NCBI GenBank assembly: GCA_016748015.1 | Contig: JAAOMT010000129.1 | Coordinates: 248,001-312,000 of the forward strand | Length of the DNA stretch: 64,000 bases | Source: Geosiphon pyriformis | Taxonomy: Eukaryota > Glomeromycota > Glomeromycetes > Archaeosporales > Geosiphonaceae | Direction: 5' to 3' | In this document: piece by piece, positions 46,535 through 58,927 of the stretch | How the letters are laid out: each line of letters starts with the position of its first letter | Position numbering within the stretch: position 1 is the stretch's first letter | Translations under genes and position numbers: made by a program | The notes under the pieces: model-generated | What the model saw: only the letters and a program-made list of their open reading frames with translations | Told to the model about the DNA's origin: nothing | The model's database searches: none

Positions 46535-48406
46535 AACACTTGAATTAAGTATAGATTAGCGAAAGTGTTTAGGAAGCACTTTACTTGTAAATAGTAGTCT
46601 CAAATCTAAATATATAGCTGGTAATAATATATCAACAAATAATAACAGACGCATTACCATAAAGTATTGCTGCTTGAATTTCATTGGAGAACTACTGTTG
46701 TAAATAAAAAGGTTAAGATTTTCTGTTAATTTGAAGTTTCAACAAGTTTCGTTTACAGGCAAAATTTATTCATGGAATTTGAAATAAAGCTGATTTTTGA
46801 AAATCACAATATCTAAAATGAAAACTTTAAAAGTAATGAGATTTATAAAAAGATTTATAAAAAATATGAGTTTTGATAATGTTGGAATTCATGATTATTT
46901 TAAAACATTTATTTATTTATTTAAAAAGATTATTTGATTAATGATTTAGAATTGAATTGATGAAATTAAAAAAAAATGATCAATAATTTTAAAAAATTAT
47001 TAATCATTTAGTTTAAACCCAAAAAGTAATGGTTATCATATTTAATGGTTAAAAGTGGCCAAAGGAAAAAAGGAAAGAAATAAGTGAATGCAGTTATACC
47101 AAATATGAAGATTTTTTTACATGAAATTTTTAATTGTCAGGATTTGCATATATTTTTTCACGTATTACACCCCGAGACTAAAATCCAAATTTCCGAGTTT
47201 TTTTAATGCCTTTATCTTTCAATAACCTGTGTAAAAATGAATAAAAAGAATCACTTGAACGACATAACACCGACACATCCATAAAACAATTCGTAAAACT
47301 TTTGTTGTTTCTAACTTTAGAAAGCCATGATGATTTTTAATTTTATACCTATAAATAAAGTCAGAATTTCGTGCACATTAAAATAATAAATAAATAAATA
47401 TTATCATTATGATTATTATGATTATTATGATTATTATTATAACCTTGTATCCATTAAAAACAATTATTTAATGCTTGTTGTCTTACTATTACTTCACATT
47501 CTAAGTCTGTACGTTTCTTTTTTCATATTATTATTAAAGGCTTTAATAGTAACGGGCCGCTGTTTTCCACTAAAAGAAATTGTTTATTCTTTTCAGATTT
47601 TCTTTTTTGTGGTCACAGCCATGCTATCACCTAAAGATTTACCGTTATAAAGTTGGTGTAAAAAAGGGGGATCATGATCAGCAGAATATCAGAAATTTAT
47701 ATATTTAATGAGAGATTTTTAAAAGAGAGAACAATAGTTTAGTTTTTTTTAAAGTTAAAAATATCCGAATTGAAGAGCGACAATTGGAATTTTAGACTTT
47801 TAAAATCTTTGAGGATTGTTAAGAGGTTGACCAACCTCTCACACATTGATAATTGTATTCATATCAATTATCACAAGTGAATAGTGACGGTGATATTAGA
47901 TTGAATCAGTTAGAGTAATAATAAATTCGTGATTACTCGGGAAATCATCAAAATCGATCTTTTTTCGTCCGTGTAACGATTTAATTAAGTCAGCGGACAA
48001 GTTGAACCAGAAATTTGAACCATACAAAGATTTCAGATTTCATTTGAATTAATAGGAAATGGAATTTTTTTTTAAATTACAGAATAACGTGTAACAGGTT
48101 GGTTTTTTGAATATGAAAACTACAAAGATTCCGAAGAGAATAAATGAGGGGTGACAAAATAAATTCCTTGAAAGAAAAGTTTAATAGATGAGAATTTCGA
48201 AATTTAAAATTTTCTGAAACTGAAAATTTATTTCATTAGAATTTAAATTTAAATAAAAAAAACTATAATCCATAAAGTTAACCTTTTAATTTTAACCCGA
48301 TTTTTTCAGATTAATGGTAGTACAAAATTATCAACCAGCCGGTATTTTTCACACCCACCTTACGGATTTGATGAATAAAATAATAATCTTCAATTGATCC
48401 AGGAGT

Positions 48407-48407
48407 C

Positions 48408-48447
<40 letters not shown>
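48407..48447 (+). repeat. (CAA)n microsatellite
   Basis: About 13 perfect CAA units followed by CAGCATCATCATCAC. It lies outside any gene model. Confidence 0.9.
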
Positions 48448-48567
48448 GCATCATCATCACAAATTTAGAACAATAGCAAGAGAAAAAAGATGAACCGAAT
48501 GGACTGGATAATCTTTAAAAGAAAAAGCCCAAAAAGATTTATTGTTAATCCCTATAAATGCTATCTG

Positions 48568-48582
48568 TATATATATATATAT
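48568..48582 (+). repeat. (TA)n microsatellite
   Basis: About seven TA units. Confidence 0.8.
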
Positions 48583-48943
48583 GTAGGATTTCCTAAACCT
48601 ATTTTTAAACTATAAATGAAACAAACAGTTTCTAAAACTTAAATTATTTCGATTAGATTAAATTTGAAACAATTTCTGTGAAATGATTAAAAAAAATTTC
48701 ATCTTATTCAATTAAAGAAATTTTTCTTTAACTGAATGAAAAAGCAAATCTTTTTGTGATCTTAGGCAAAAGGTTTTTTTAATCAATTATCGCCAAAAAT
48801 TTTCCATATTAAAAAAAACGGCTCGTTTTTTTGTAAAATGCTATGGTATAGTCCGATATAACGGATTTATTATTTCAAATGCTAGGTCATGGAAATAATA
48901 ATAAGTATTATCATTATTTTTAACTATTATCATTGTTACCACT

Positions 48944-48959
48944 ATCATCATCATCATCA

Positions 48960-49037
<78 letters not shown>

Positions 49038-49050
49038 TTATCTATCATTA
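48944..49050 (+). repeat. Compound (ATC)n(ATT)n microsatellite
   Basis: About six ATC units followed by more than 20 ATT units with small breaks near 49027-49040. It would read as poly-Tyr or poly-Leu, but there is no gene context, so those frames are not genes. Confidence 0.9.
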
Positions 49051-50025
49051 TTAAACCCATTATTTTATCATTGAGACAGCCTTATTTTATAAAATTTAAG
49101 AGTTTTGAACTTTGAGTGATTCGAAAGAAATTTAGTCTGTGTCTCCGATATGCTTCAAAAACCAATCTACCGCTTGCATATTAAACACTAAATAAATTTT
49201 AAGATTGTCAATTGAAACTGTCCTCTTATTATTTGTCACATTTCTTTCTAGTATAAAAAATTTATTATTCTAAATGTCACCCTTGGTAAATTACTTTACA
49301 TTAAAGTCTAGACTGAATTTCAAAAATATAATTGGAAATATTAGTCACCAATTTATAATAATTTTGGCACAGTAACCTTCCTTCTTGTCACCAATTATTA
49401 ATTCTCCGGTAAAACTTTTAATCTTCCTATCAAATACAAAACATCTTTATTAGAATCACCTTTCAAAAAAGGCAGTTCAGTTATTATCATGCTTGTGTAT
49501 ATAATCGAATATCACATAAATGTGCACCCCCCATCCCCCAAATCCACTATTCATCACATTCTCAGCCTCAGCCCAAACCAACCAATGCCCATCATCATCA
49601 TGATTTATCAACCCCTCAAATTTAACAAAAAGCATGCAGTCAAAAAGGTCAAGAGTCGCGCTCTTTACCAAGATCTTCCTTCTTCCCTCCTCACATTCTT
49701 GGTACAGTGGGCCACTGGCTGGTCCTGCATCGGTATAGGTACCCAGTCATTCGTTTCCCTTTCACGCTTTACAAACAACTCTTTTAGTATTCAAACCACG
49801 CTTGGCTTCTATCTCGTCTTTTCATAGTCTTTTGTCGTATTTTTCTTTGAACAGTTTCGCTTTAGTTGCTTTGCTTTTGCTTGTTACCAGTATTATTGTA
49901 ACTTTTATTATCAAAAAAGAATTTTATTTACCCAATAACTTCTCAATAACACTGCGCGCGCCTTATTAAAAGTGCACGAACAAGAAAAAAAATTTAATTT
50001 GTACTTTTAAAAAAAATTTTAAACA

Positions 50026-51525
50026 ATGAACTCTGGCGGTGTTCAAGTTCAACTTCAACCGTCCAACCAAGACCCTACTCGACAATCTTGGAGAAACCCA
50101 ACCTCAACCGGTGACCAAGGTAAACGTAGGGAGAACGGGAGCAAGTCCAGGCCTGTAAACATGAATTCTATAAACGTGGAACGTGCTCAGAACATGGGCA
50201 ACTCTTCCAGGAATACTACTTCACCTTCACCTGTTGCTCCGGTTCGAACACCAAAGTCTGGACAATTTTTAAAATCTGCTCAACAACAACAACAACAGCA
50301 AACTTATGTTGCTCCAAAGAATTCTCAGTATGTTAACAAGGCAGCACCACAACCGATGAATTTACCTAGGTCACCAACACAACTAGCAAGCTTGTCGTCT
50401 AGGTCCTCACCCCCCCGAAACGGTTTCGTTTCGAGATCTCCACCAAAATTGGCCCCTGGTGGTAGTATTAGTAGTAGTAGTAGTGGTAGTTTCTCAAACT
50501 CTACTGCTGTTACTCTTTCCCAAAAATCAGTTCAACCAACACCACCACCACAACAACAAAAGTCATCCACCTCTGTTAGGCCTACCCCCAAGCCACTTAA
50601 CTTGACAAAATCGTTTTCAACGTCAATGCAAAATTTTGCTAGAGTTCCTCAAACGGCGACTTTTCCTCCTAAAGTAAATAGAGCGTTAAACCTTCCTCAA
50701 CCCCCGAAAACTGCCACCTTTCCAAAATCATCTAGTGGCTTTCCAAAGGATATTAGACAAGGTGTTAGAATTTCTCCACCTCCAATCCCTCAACAGGCTT
50801 ACACCTTCATATATGGTGATCAAACATATATTCAGACTGTTCAAGAATCTCCAAGGATTAGGCGTTATAGTGCCACTCCAGCACCACTTCGTTTTGTTGG
50901 ACCCAATTATCGTCAAGTTGAGTTAGGACCCGGGACTCCTGTCGTAGTTCTAAGTCATCCTGAGGATTCTGACTCTCAAGGATCATCACCACCAACTCCC
51001 GGTTATTTGCCTGAGGGTTATGGCCAGGATATTTATGACTTGTATCAAGTAGCTTATGAACCTGAAGAAATTGAGGACAATCAGTATTACTATTATTATT
51101 CTGATTATCCCCAAGAATATCCTCCACAAACCCCAACTGGAATATCACAACCACGTTCTGGTACTTTCCCAACCACGACAAAAGATCAGAGACGTAGAAG
51201 GTAAAACAGTTTTTGGCTTTCCTTCCTGGTTTCTAATTTTTGCAAATTTTTCAAAAATAATACACCCATATTTCGATTTGCTCGATTTTTTTTTCGCTCA
51301 GAAAGCCAGTAGCTAACCAACTTTCTTTTCTTCAATAGTGTCATTGGTGGACCGATGAAAGTTCATCCTGATGCCGTTCTCCCGATTCGTCAGCCTAAAG
51401 GTCCCGATATGACGAAGAATTTTGCTACTCGCATTCGTCGTAAAGCTGTAAATAAGCTTTACGCAGCTGCGGCTGAAAGACGAAGTAAATCTGCTGCAGA
51501 TCGAAGAAAATCTGCAATGTTTTGA
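50026..51525 (+). CDS. 453-aa low-complexity protein of unknown function, two exons
   Basis: Exon 1 is 50026-51200, exon 2 is 51339-51525; the GT-AG intron (51201-51338) keeps frame (phase 2) and the total is 454 codons ending in TGA. ATG context TAAACAATGAAC. The protein is rich in Ser, Pro, Gln and Thr, with a poly-Gln run near residue 86-93, a poly-Ser run near 149-153, and a repeated A/G-T-F-P motif near residues 211, 229 and 379. A Tyr-rich acidic stretch (D-N-Q-Y-Y-Y-Y-Y-S-D-Y) lies near 345-360. The basic C-terminus from exon 2 (V-H-P-D-A-V-L-P-I-R-Q-P-K-G-P-D, then R-I-R-R-K-A, A-A-A-E-R-R-S-K-S-A-A-D-R-R-K-S) is the most protein-like part, probably helical. No family recognised; a regulatory or adaptor protein is only a guess. 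Confidence 0.82.
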
Positions 51526-52134
51526 GAGTGCGTTTGAATTATATTTTTTATCTCTTTTTTAGAAAAGATTTTTTGTAAGTTATATATTTGTGATATATTG
51601 TTAGTGATAACAGCGAAAAAAATGTAGACTACACCAATAGTCGCACAATTTCTTGATTTTTTGTGATTTTTACATTTTTCTTTTTTTTGTAAAGCAAAAC
51701 CCAAATTTTCCCTTTGTTTCATCATTTGTAAAGGACAATCGTCGGGAGAAAACATCTTTTTTATATATATATATATACATACCTGCAACACAATATATAC
51801 GTATTTTATTCCACCGGCTCTCAAAAAAAAGGTTTCCTTTACGATAATGGTTATTACAATTGACAAAAGGGCAGTATTTTAATTCTTCAAAATTGAATTC
51901 TTGTAAAGGGAAAACGTAAGCGATGAAAGATTTCTTAATTTGATCGCTTAATCGATTTTTGTCAAAGGTTTCGTATAAGAGGTGCATGTAATCAACTATT
52001 TTTTAATTTGAAATATATGATTATAAATAAAATATATATTTAAAATTTAAATATTTGGATTTTTATATATGAAATTTAGACAAACATTTTTATAACTTTT
52101 TTTTTAATAAAAAATATTTTGTATTTTTAATTTA

Positions 52135-52165
<31 letters not shown>

Positions 52166-53916
52166 TACTTGTTTTATTATTATTTAAAAGACTGTAAAAC
52201 TTTTAAGCAAATTTGTTATTAATTTGTTAAAACTTCTTATTAATTAACAAGAAAAAAATGTACTTTACCAAAAAATTTATAAGTTTTATTATTATTATAG
52301 AATTTTATTTTTTATTTTTTATTTTTTATTTAACGTATAAGTCTAATTACTATTTAATACAAAATATTAAACTAAGTAACCTAAATTAGACATGATTCAC
52401 GTGTGACCAAATACGAGTCCAGTCTAAGCTAAACTACATTGATTTTTAAAACATCTTATGCATATATGCAATTAATAAACTATTATTAATAATTGCACTT
52501 AATTTAATATTAGATGATTGATGTTTTTAGAGAACCATTAACTAAGCAAATATATTCTTATTTATACTATTATTAAAAATATTCATATTATTAATCTTAA
52601 TATTTATTTTATTTAAAATTTTACTAAAAGCAAAAACTTTATCTTAAACAGTCTTAATTATATTTTTTAGCTTTTTATGTAAAATAAAAAAATATTAAAC
52701 AATATAGTAATTAAAGTAACCAAAGTAATCAAAGTATTAATTAATAATAAATTTAATTAGCAAAGTTATATATAATCAACTCAAATTTCAAAAAATTTAA
52801 ACAAAAACCAATTAATAATAATAACAAAAACAATTAAAGAATAGTAAAAAAAAATCAATAAAACAAAAGTATTAACATAGACTTTGTAACAAAACAGATT
52901 TAAAAAATCTTAAAACTACTTACAAACTTAAAAAAAAACTTGGAAAAAAAATAAAACCATCTTATAACTTATAATTAAATAATGTAAATTTTAATATTTA
53001 AAGCAATACAAACAACTAAAAGTTTTTTACCAAATATAATACTTTTTTAAAGTATTAATTTTAATAATAAAAATATTTAAATTTGTTTTTAAACCAAAAA
53101 TAATAATAACAAACTGCAATTACTAAATAAAATCAGAAAAATAAAACATAAAACAAGTATAATTATTAATTTAAAAAACCAAACTACTAATTTTAAAAGC
53201 AATACAATTAAAAAAATTAATTAATTTTAAAAATATTATAAAACAAAATAGTTTTTTTAATTTACTAAAAAATAATTTTAATACTAATTTTACTTATTAA
53301 AATTAATTAACAAACTAAAATAGCTGTAACTATATTAAATAATTTAAAATAAATAATAATATATCTTAAAAATTTTACCAAAAACACTAAAAACTGTTTT
53401 AATATTTATTACAAATATACTTAAAAACATATTATACAAAATAATAAAAAGAAAAAAAAATTAAAACCTTATTATAAACTTAGCAATTATAAAAATAAAA
53501 ACAAAACAAGTTTGACTTAAAATATAATATTTAAAAAAACTTAAAAAACAAACTTTATATTATCTTTAAATACAAACTTAATACTAATAAAATTATATAT
53601 AAACTAGAATACAATCTTAATTAAAAGCTAATTTAATTTTAAAAAAAACTTTAAAATAAAAATTACTTATTTATAAAACTTTTAATAATTAATAATTATT
53701 TTTTAAGTATTATTAAAAACAGCACTAAAAAATAAAAAAAATAGTAATTTAATTTTTATTAATTTAAAATCAAATAATTTAATAAAAAACTTTTTTTTTA
53801 TTGATTTTTTGATCACAATAAAAGTATAGAGTATTTGAAGAAATACATTTTTTTATTTCTTTTACTTTTTTATTTTTATTTTTATTTTTTTCAATGTATT
53901 TCTATTTGTTGCTATA
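51526..53916. other. Gene 3' end, then AT-rich gene-free stretch
   Basis: 51526 to about 52000 is moderately AT-rich and probably contains the 3' untranslated region of the 453-aa gene; a (TA)n run is at about 51762-51776. From about 52010 it is very AT-rich with no gene. The plus strand from about 52400 to 53800 has many more C than G. An (ATT)n run is at 52136-52164. The block at 52339-52379 matches 21313-21353. Confidence 0.55.
52136..52164 (+). repeat. (ATT)n microsatellite
   Basis: About nine ATT units in AT-rich sequence. Confidence 0.85.
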
Positions 53917-54084
53917 AATTCAGTAAGCTTTTCTACTGGTGGTTCTGGTTCTATTTTAGCTGGATTGGGAATTTGGTCTAACACTAAGAAGAAAGTATGT
54001 ATTAAAAGTATCTATTCTTATGATTTCTTATACAAAAAACTAAAAAAACCTAAAGTTGTCAATAGTATGGTGGATTTATTAGCT
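53917..54084 (+). pseudogene. 5' fragment of a second LINE ORF1 family
   Basis: An open frame of about 56 codons with coding-like composition in an AT-rich setting: S-T-G-G-S-G-S-I-L-A-G-L-G, then N-T-K-K-K, then S-I-Y-S-Y-D-F-L-Y-K-K-L-K-K-P-K and V-D-L-L-A-G. The Gly/Ser start, the Lys-rich block and the S-x-Y-S-x4-Y-K-K-x-K-K-P pattern resemble ORF1 N-termini of LINEs that I associate with this fungal group; that is from memory. It is cut by the G3 LTR. Confidence 0.45.
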
Positions 54085-54931
54085 GGTTACTCATAAAATA
54101 TAAGACATATATTAACATATAAATTAGCCAATCAGAAGTAGCCATAGTAAATGTGAATTCCAGGATTCTTCTCAAAAGAATTACAGGATTCCAGGAATTT
54201 CAGAATTCTTGTACAAGAAATTGCAAGATTTCAGAATTCCAGAATTCTTCTCAAAGGAATTGCAGAATTCCAGGAATCACAGGATTCTTGGTGTGAAGAA
54301 TTAAGGAATTAAGGAATCTCAATTATGTATATATATCAGTAGTATTAGAAGAAAAAAAGACAGATCTCTCAGTTTAGATTTAATTTAAGCAACTTTTTAC
54401 ATTACAAATATCAATAAATAATTATTCACTATTTTAATCTACTCTCTACTATCAACACTTTATGTTGATAGTAATTAATACTTAATCACACTAAAACAAT
54501 AGCTCTTGATTATAACTATTAATGAGATACTAACATTTATCACTTTGGCTTATTTTTTTATTTCCTTTATTGTTATTTTCTTTTGTTATTTTTTTTTGTT
54601 GTTTACTAATTGATTAAGGATTAAGTGCTAAATTATTGACATTAAGGATTGCTTGGTAAAAAACCCCTGTGAGTGAATAGAGCACATAAAAGAATTACAG
54701 ATTACTTACCAGAAGAGTACTGGCTATCAAGCTGAAAAAAAAAATTGACCAAATTGCAATTCTGGGAAGCTATAAATAAACAACTATTGAATTTCTGTTC
54801 ATTATACAAAGGACTCAACCAAAATCTTTAGATAACAATACCTTCAGATCACTATCATTGCAAATAGCTTCTGAACACCAAGTTATGGGTTTTGTTATTT
54901 GATTTGAGACTCTAAATAATCACTTGTAACA
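54085..54931 (+). repeat. 5' LTR of G3 (about 847 bp)
   Basis: The start is slightly unclear (GGTTACTCATAAAATATAAG); it ends CACTTGTAACA. Palindromic array at about 54158-54316, TATA-like run at 54324-54336. Confidence 0.85.
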
Positions 54932-54933
54932 TT

Positions 54934-54944
54934 TGGTGCTTTCT
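54934..54944 (+). other. Primer-binding site of G3
   Basis: TGGTGCTTTCT, two bases after the LTR; one C-to-T change from the site in G1 and G2. Confidence 0.6.
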
Positions 54945-54993
54945 GTAAGGTATAATCTTACAGAGAACTAGCATCAACAACAATCATTCAAAA

Positions 54994-56760
54994 GTGGCAG
55001 AATCAGAAATCATAGGAGCAAACCATTTAGAATTTGCCAAATCCTTGTTTCAACAGTACAGCCAACAGTTAGAATTAAACAATAACCATTTCCCAGCAAA
55101 ATTAGCCTTCAACTTTTACATTAATGATAAAATTACAAACTGCTTAAGAAAAACAGTTAACATTGAATCCACAAGAAAAAATTTCTATACAGAATTGTTT
55201 CAACATACCAGCTTACCAAGAAACTACAGTTTCACATCAATCATCAGAGAAATCAATCAAACTATTGAAAGGTACACCCAACAACAATTCCCTATTACCT
55301 ACATAGACAAAGACAAAAGAAGATTGCAAACACCAGTGGTAAATTCCAAAAAGATACAACCACTCATTTGAAAGAAAACCAGAGTTGAATCACCAACCAA
55401 TCTATCATACCATTATATACCAGAAAGTGTCATTAATATCTCCTTAGCAGACATGTTCACATCAAATGCAACATCAATCTTTGGATAATTCTCATTTCAA
55501 AGTAAACAAAAAAGAGCAGAATTATTAGGACCATATGGTGAATATTTTGAAGGATTTAAATTGCAATTACCAATACCATTAGGATTTTAATTACCACTTT
55601 TTCAACCAAATTTCGAAACTGCAAGTCTGTAGAAAGTAATGGAATTAAAAAAAAAAGAAAGTAAGAATCAGGAATTTACTTACCAAAACCTGATTCTAGA
55701 AAATGCAGAAGTTAAAACCCCAAACATTCAAATCCAGCAAACTCAAAACAATTCAAACTTCAAAACAATTAATCAGCAAAACTTATCTCTAGTAATTGTC
55801 ATTGATCAGCCACCAATTGAACCAATTATTGAACCAATTCAACAGCAGCCATCTTAGCAACCTATTCAACAATCATTTCAACCATCTCAACAACCACAAC
55901 AACCACTTCAACAGCTACAACAACAACTTTAACTACTATTACCACAACAACAACAATAAATGGCATATACACCAATTGCAAAGCTGAAAAAATTTTCTGG
56001 TGAAAAGGATGATGCCCAAGCATGGATCAATGACATTACCAAAGCCATCACCGCCAATAACTAGGATAATACCAGGACAATGCAAGTCATCCCATATTTT
56101 CTCAAGGATACTGCTAACTCATGGTATTATAGCTTAGTCCAGAAACCCCAAAACTTTGATGCATTCAAATTAGAATTCCTAAGATACTTCAGTAATAATA
56201 ACAGCATCAACCATCTAACAAGTACCTTTATCATCATAAAGTAAGAGAACACAGAAACAGTCACTACTTACTTAAGATGCTTCCACAGGAATCTGTGTCA
56301 GATCCAAGCCATCAATGCCAATTATTTTATGGTAGCACAGATCCTAAATCAGTTCATTTGCAGATTACACAGCAGCATCTTACAACACATATGACCAATG
56401 CATTCAGCTATTCTGCAAGATACAGTTACACACACCAGAGATTTCAAGTCAGCTAAGTTAGAGGCCAATCATGCCCAAGCTGTAAATTTAGTAATAAATA
56501 GATCATCTGACTTAGATTTCAAGCTAAAACACTTTAGCAATTCAATCAATCAGAAAATTGAGGAATACTTAGCTGACAATTACACAATTTATCAATTATC
56601 ACAATAATGCAATAATTTAGGAAATGTGAATCATTTCAAAAATTAGTTGCATCCATCATTATTATCCAATCAGCCATGGCAGCCAGAGATACAAGTCTGC
56701 CACAACTGTGGTAAACAAGATCATATTAGAGCTAACTGCCATTCTTATAGTAATTCATAA
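54994..56760 (+). pseudogene. G3 gag with CCHC zinc knuckle, broken
   Basis: The N-terminus A-E-S-E-I-I-G-A-N-H-L-E-F-A-K matches G1, and the first codon is GTG. A Gln/Pro-rich linker lies near 55720-55960. The core block W-I-N-D-I-T-K, I-P-Y-F-L-K-D-T-A-N-S-W-Y follows, then Y-F-S-N-N-N-S-I. The TAG at 56062-56064 stands where G1 has Trp. The knuckle C-H-N-C-G-K-Q-D-H-I-R-A-N-C is at 56698-56739 and intact; this is the part deleted in G1. Other stops near 55368, 55486, 55588 and 55856 are at Trp, Arg or Gln sites. Confidence 0.85.
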
Positions 56761-57126
56761 TCAGGAAATCAATACCAAAACTCTGATCACAGAGTTCAAA
56801 CTCCGAATTATTACTCAAATTAAGACCAATATTAGCCAACTTATTTGTCAATAATGCAGTAGTCAATATATCAACTACAGCCACAAGTAATATATTAACT
56901 GCAGCCACCAATAATTTATCAACCTTAACAACTTTAAACACCACCCCAAAATTCCATCCAGATGACATTAGGAAACTCCAGATCCAGAGTCGTCTAAAAC
57001 TAGAGATCAGCAATAATGGTTTACCAACCAATCTTCAGTTCATCAAATTACTTATCAGGATCATGCCAGTAGAATTCGGAAGCTGAATACACCCAAAACC
57101 CGAATTTTCAGAACTATTTAAGTCTC

Positions 57127-57600
57127 TTGGTTACCCCAGAAGATGTCCCATCCAACAATCAGAAAACTAATCACACTCCAACACCTACTAACAATATTTC
57201 ACCAGCTATTATTACTGAGAATGAATTACTAGACACCATCTTCCCATTTGAACTCAAGGAACTGTTAGTCATGCCATTATTTAGTGGAGCCACTCTTGAA
57301 AAAAAACCTATTACTGTCATGTATACTGATGCCAAAGTTAATAGCCACTTTATCAAACTGATCTTAGACAGTGGATCAGCTGGCAGCATTATCACAAGAC
57401 AACTCATGGACCAATTAAGTTACCAAATTAATTAAGCTGCCAGCACATGAATTATCATGGCTGATGGAATGACCAAAACTTCAATCAGCGAGATTAATGA
57501 CTTTCCTATAGAAATCAATAGCATCATTGTGCTAATCAAGATATTAGTCATGAAAGCCACTCAATACTAAGCACTTGTTGGTAACAATTGGCTGTTCAAA
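57127..57600 (+). pseudogene. G3 aspartic protease, active-site block intact
   Basis: Reads T-I-F-P-F-E-L, M-Y-T-D-A-K-V, then L-I-L-D-S-G-S-A-G-S-I-I-T-R (catalytic Asp at 57367-57369). Then M-A-D-G-M and a later L-V-G-N-N-W-L block, with stops at 57433, 57567 and elsewhere. It is the reference for the damaged active site of G2. Confidence 0.82.
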
Positions 57601-58040
57601 ACCAACACAATGCTTAATTGAAACATGCAGAAGCTTTAACTGAGTTAGAATGGTTGACACACATACATACCAGTCATGTGTGGCCATTTTAAGACCACCA
57701 ACACACCAGCACTACTCATTAAGTTCGAGGAAGAAGAGAAAAAACCTATCTGGAAAGCCTATCAAGTGTTATAGGCTGACAACAACCACAATAAACTACT
57801 GTCAATACTCTCTTAGAATAACAATAAAAAAGAAAAACAAAAGGAAAAACTTACCTAAAATGCTGATCAAGCCTGGAAAACTGACAATAACCCAGACAAA
57901 TTATCAACTTGGGAGTGGAAAAAAACTGACAAGGAAAAAAAAAAAAAGAAGAAGAAACAACACTCACCAGCACTACCATTTATAATTCTTACACCTACAC
58001 TACATCACAACAATCCACTTATCGCCAATCAAAGCTCATA

Positions 58041-58330
58041 TGTATTAATTGCAACAAGAAATTGTTGTCAATAAGCGCATGCTGTGACAATGATGAGGAA
58101 TACCACATAGCAACAAAATTTTACTGTTACCCATGCATCATAGAACATTTTAGATGACCAAAATAGCAAGAAAAAAAGGACAACAAACCATGTCTTACAT
58201 GTAGAATTATTTTGCCTGATGAAAGAATGTGGAATGATATTCCTGGGTGTGGAGAAATATGCAATAAAACATACCAGTATACAATCCTAATCAATGACTG
58301 GGTATATAAGGGAATACCAATCAACAATGT
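58041..58330 (+). pseudogene. G3 pol insert: cysteine cluster 1
   Basis: C-I-N-C-N-K-K-L, then A-C-C, E-E-Y, Y-C-Y-P-C-I, then K-P-C-L-T-C-R-I-I-L-P-D-E, then P-G-C-G-E-I-C-N-K-T-Y-Q-Y. The same order and near-identical Cys spacing as G2 9183-9430. Two stops (TGA about 58155, TAG about 58164) interrupt it. Likely zinc-binding; role unknown. Confidence 0.7.
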
Positions 58331-58394
58331 CTAGAAACAAGTATTGTAACAATTAAAAAGATATTTCTATAATGAACATGAAATATGAAGAATA

Positions 58395-58660
58395 GTGAGT
58401 GTGAAAGTAGAAGATGTGACAATCAGCAAACTACTGGATATTAAAAACAATCTCTTATCACTTTTGAAATCTGAATACATCTTAACTTTTGACATTTTTG
58501 ATGACATTGAAGACAATCCTAAGCAATTTTATGAGCACTACCAAAACTTAGTGCCAACCAGAGAAAAGCAAGAACAGCATTTAGTCCAACTAAACACTTG
58601 ATTATGTAACCATTGTTTGATTTTTTGTGACTTCCAATATTGTAATGAGTGTGACTTTAT
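58395..58660 (+). pseudogene. G3 pol insert: acidic linker and cysteine cluster 2
   Basis: In frame with cluster 1. A linker rich in acidic residues (F-D-I-F-D-D-I-E-D-N) is followed by a TGA near 58599 and then L-C-N-H-C-L-I-F-C-D-F-Q-Y-C-N-E-C (58602-58652). Spacing C-x2-C-x3-C-x4-C-x2-C is the same as in G2. Confidence 0.7.
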
Positions 58661-58927
58661 TTACAATCCACTATTATGCATAATCTACACAATTCCAGAG
58701 GAAAAAAAACCAATTAGCAGCTGCATATCAGAATTGGAATCAATTTACAATCCCAATTCAAACTCTGACAATGATGATAACAAAAACAACAGTTCCAGCT
58801 CTGCTAATATGACAAGAAAAATAATAGTGATTCAGACTTCAATTCAAACTCTGAAATCTACATCACACTTTCTGATCTTTCCAAGGAACAGGAACTCAGA
58901 TGATATAGTAATAACAATGAAAACATC

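Larger units (their letters stand above)
46535..50025. other. Intergenic region between TRA1 and the 453-aa gene
   Basis: 3.5 kb without a gene that I can support. The start holds the TRA1 3' untranslated region (AATAAA-like words near 46705 and 46790). Then come AT-rich sequence and several microsatellites (47400-47440, 48407-48447, 48568-48582, 48944-49050). The last 500 bases, with C-rich patches near 49510-49760 and pyrimidine runs, are the likely promoter and leader of the next gene. Confidence 0.55.

Noticed and set aside
48889-49115. Poly-Tyr and poly-Leu reading frames.
   Set aside because: They are translations of the ATT/ATC microsatellite.
49489-49827. A 112-codon frame upstream of the 453-aa gene.
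   Set aside because: Composition is not coding-like, it lies in the likely promoter region, and a frame on the other strand is similarly open; no motif supports it.
51459-51987. Minus-strand frames over the 3' end of the 453-aa gene.
   Set aside because: They overlap the supported exon 2 and its 3' untranslated region, contain poly-Lys and TA-repeat translations, and have no recognisable features.
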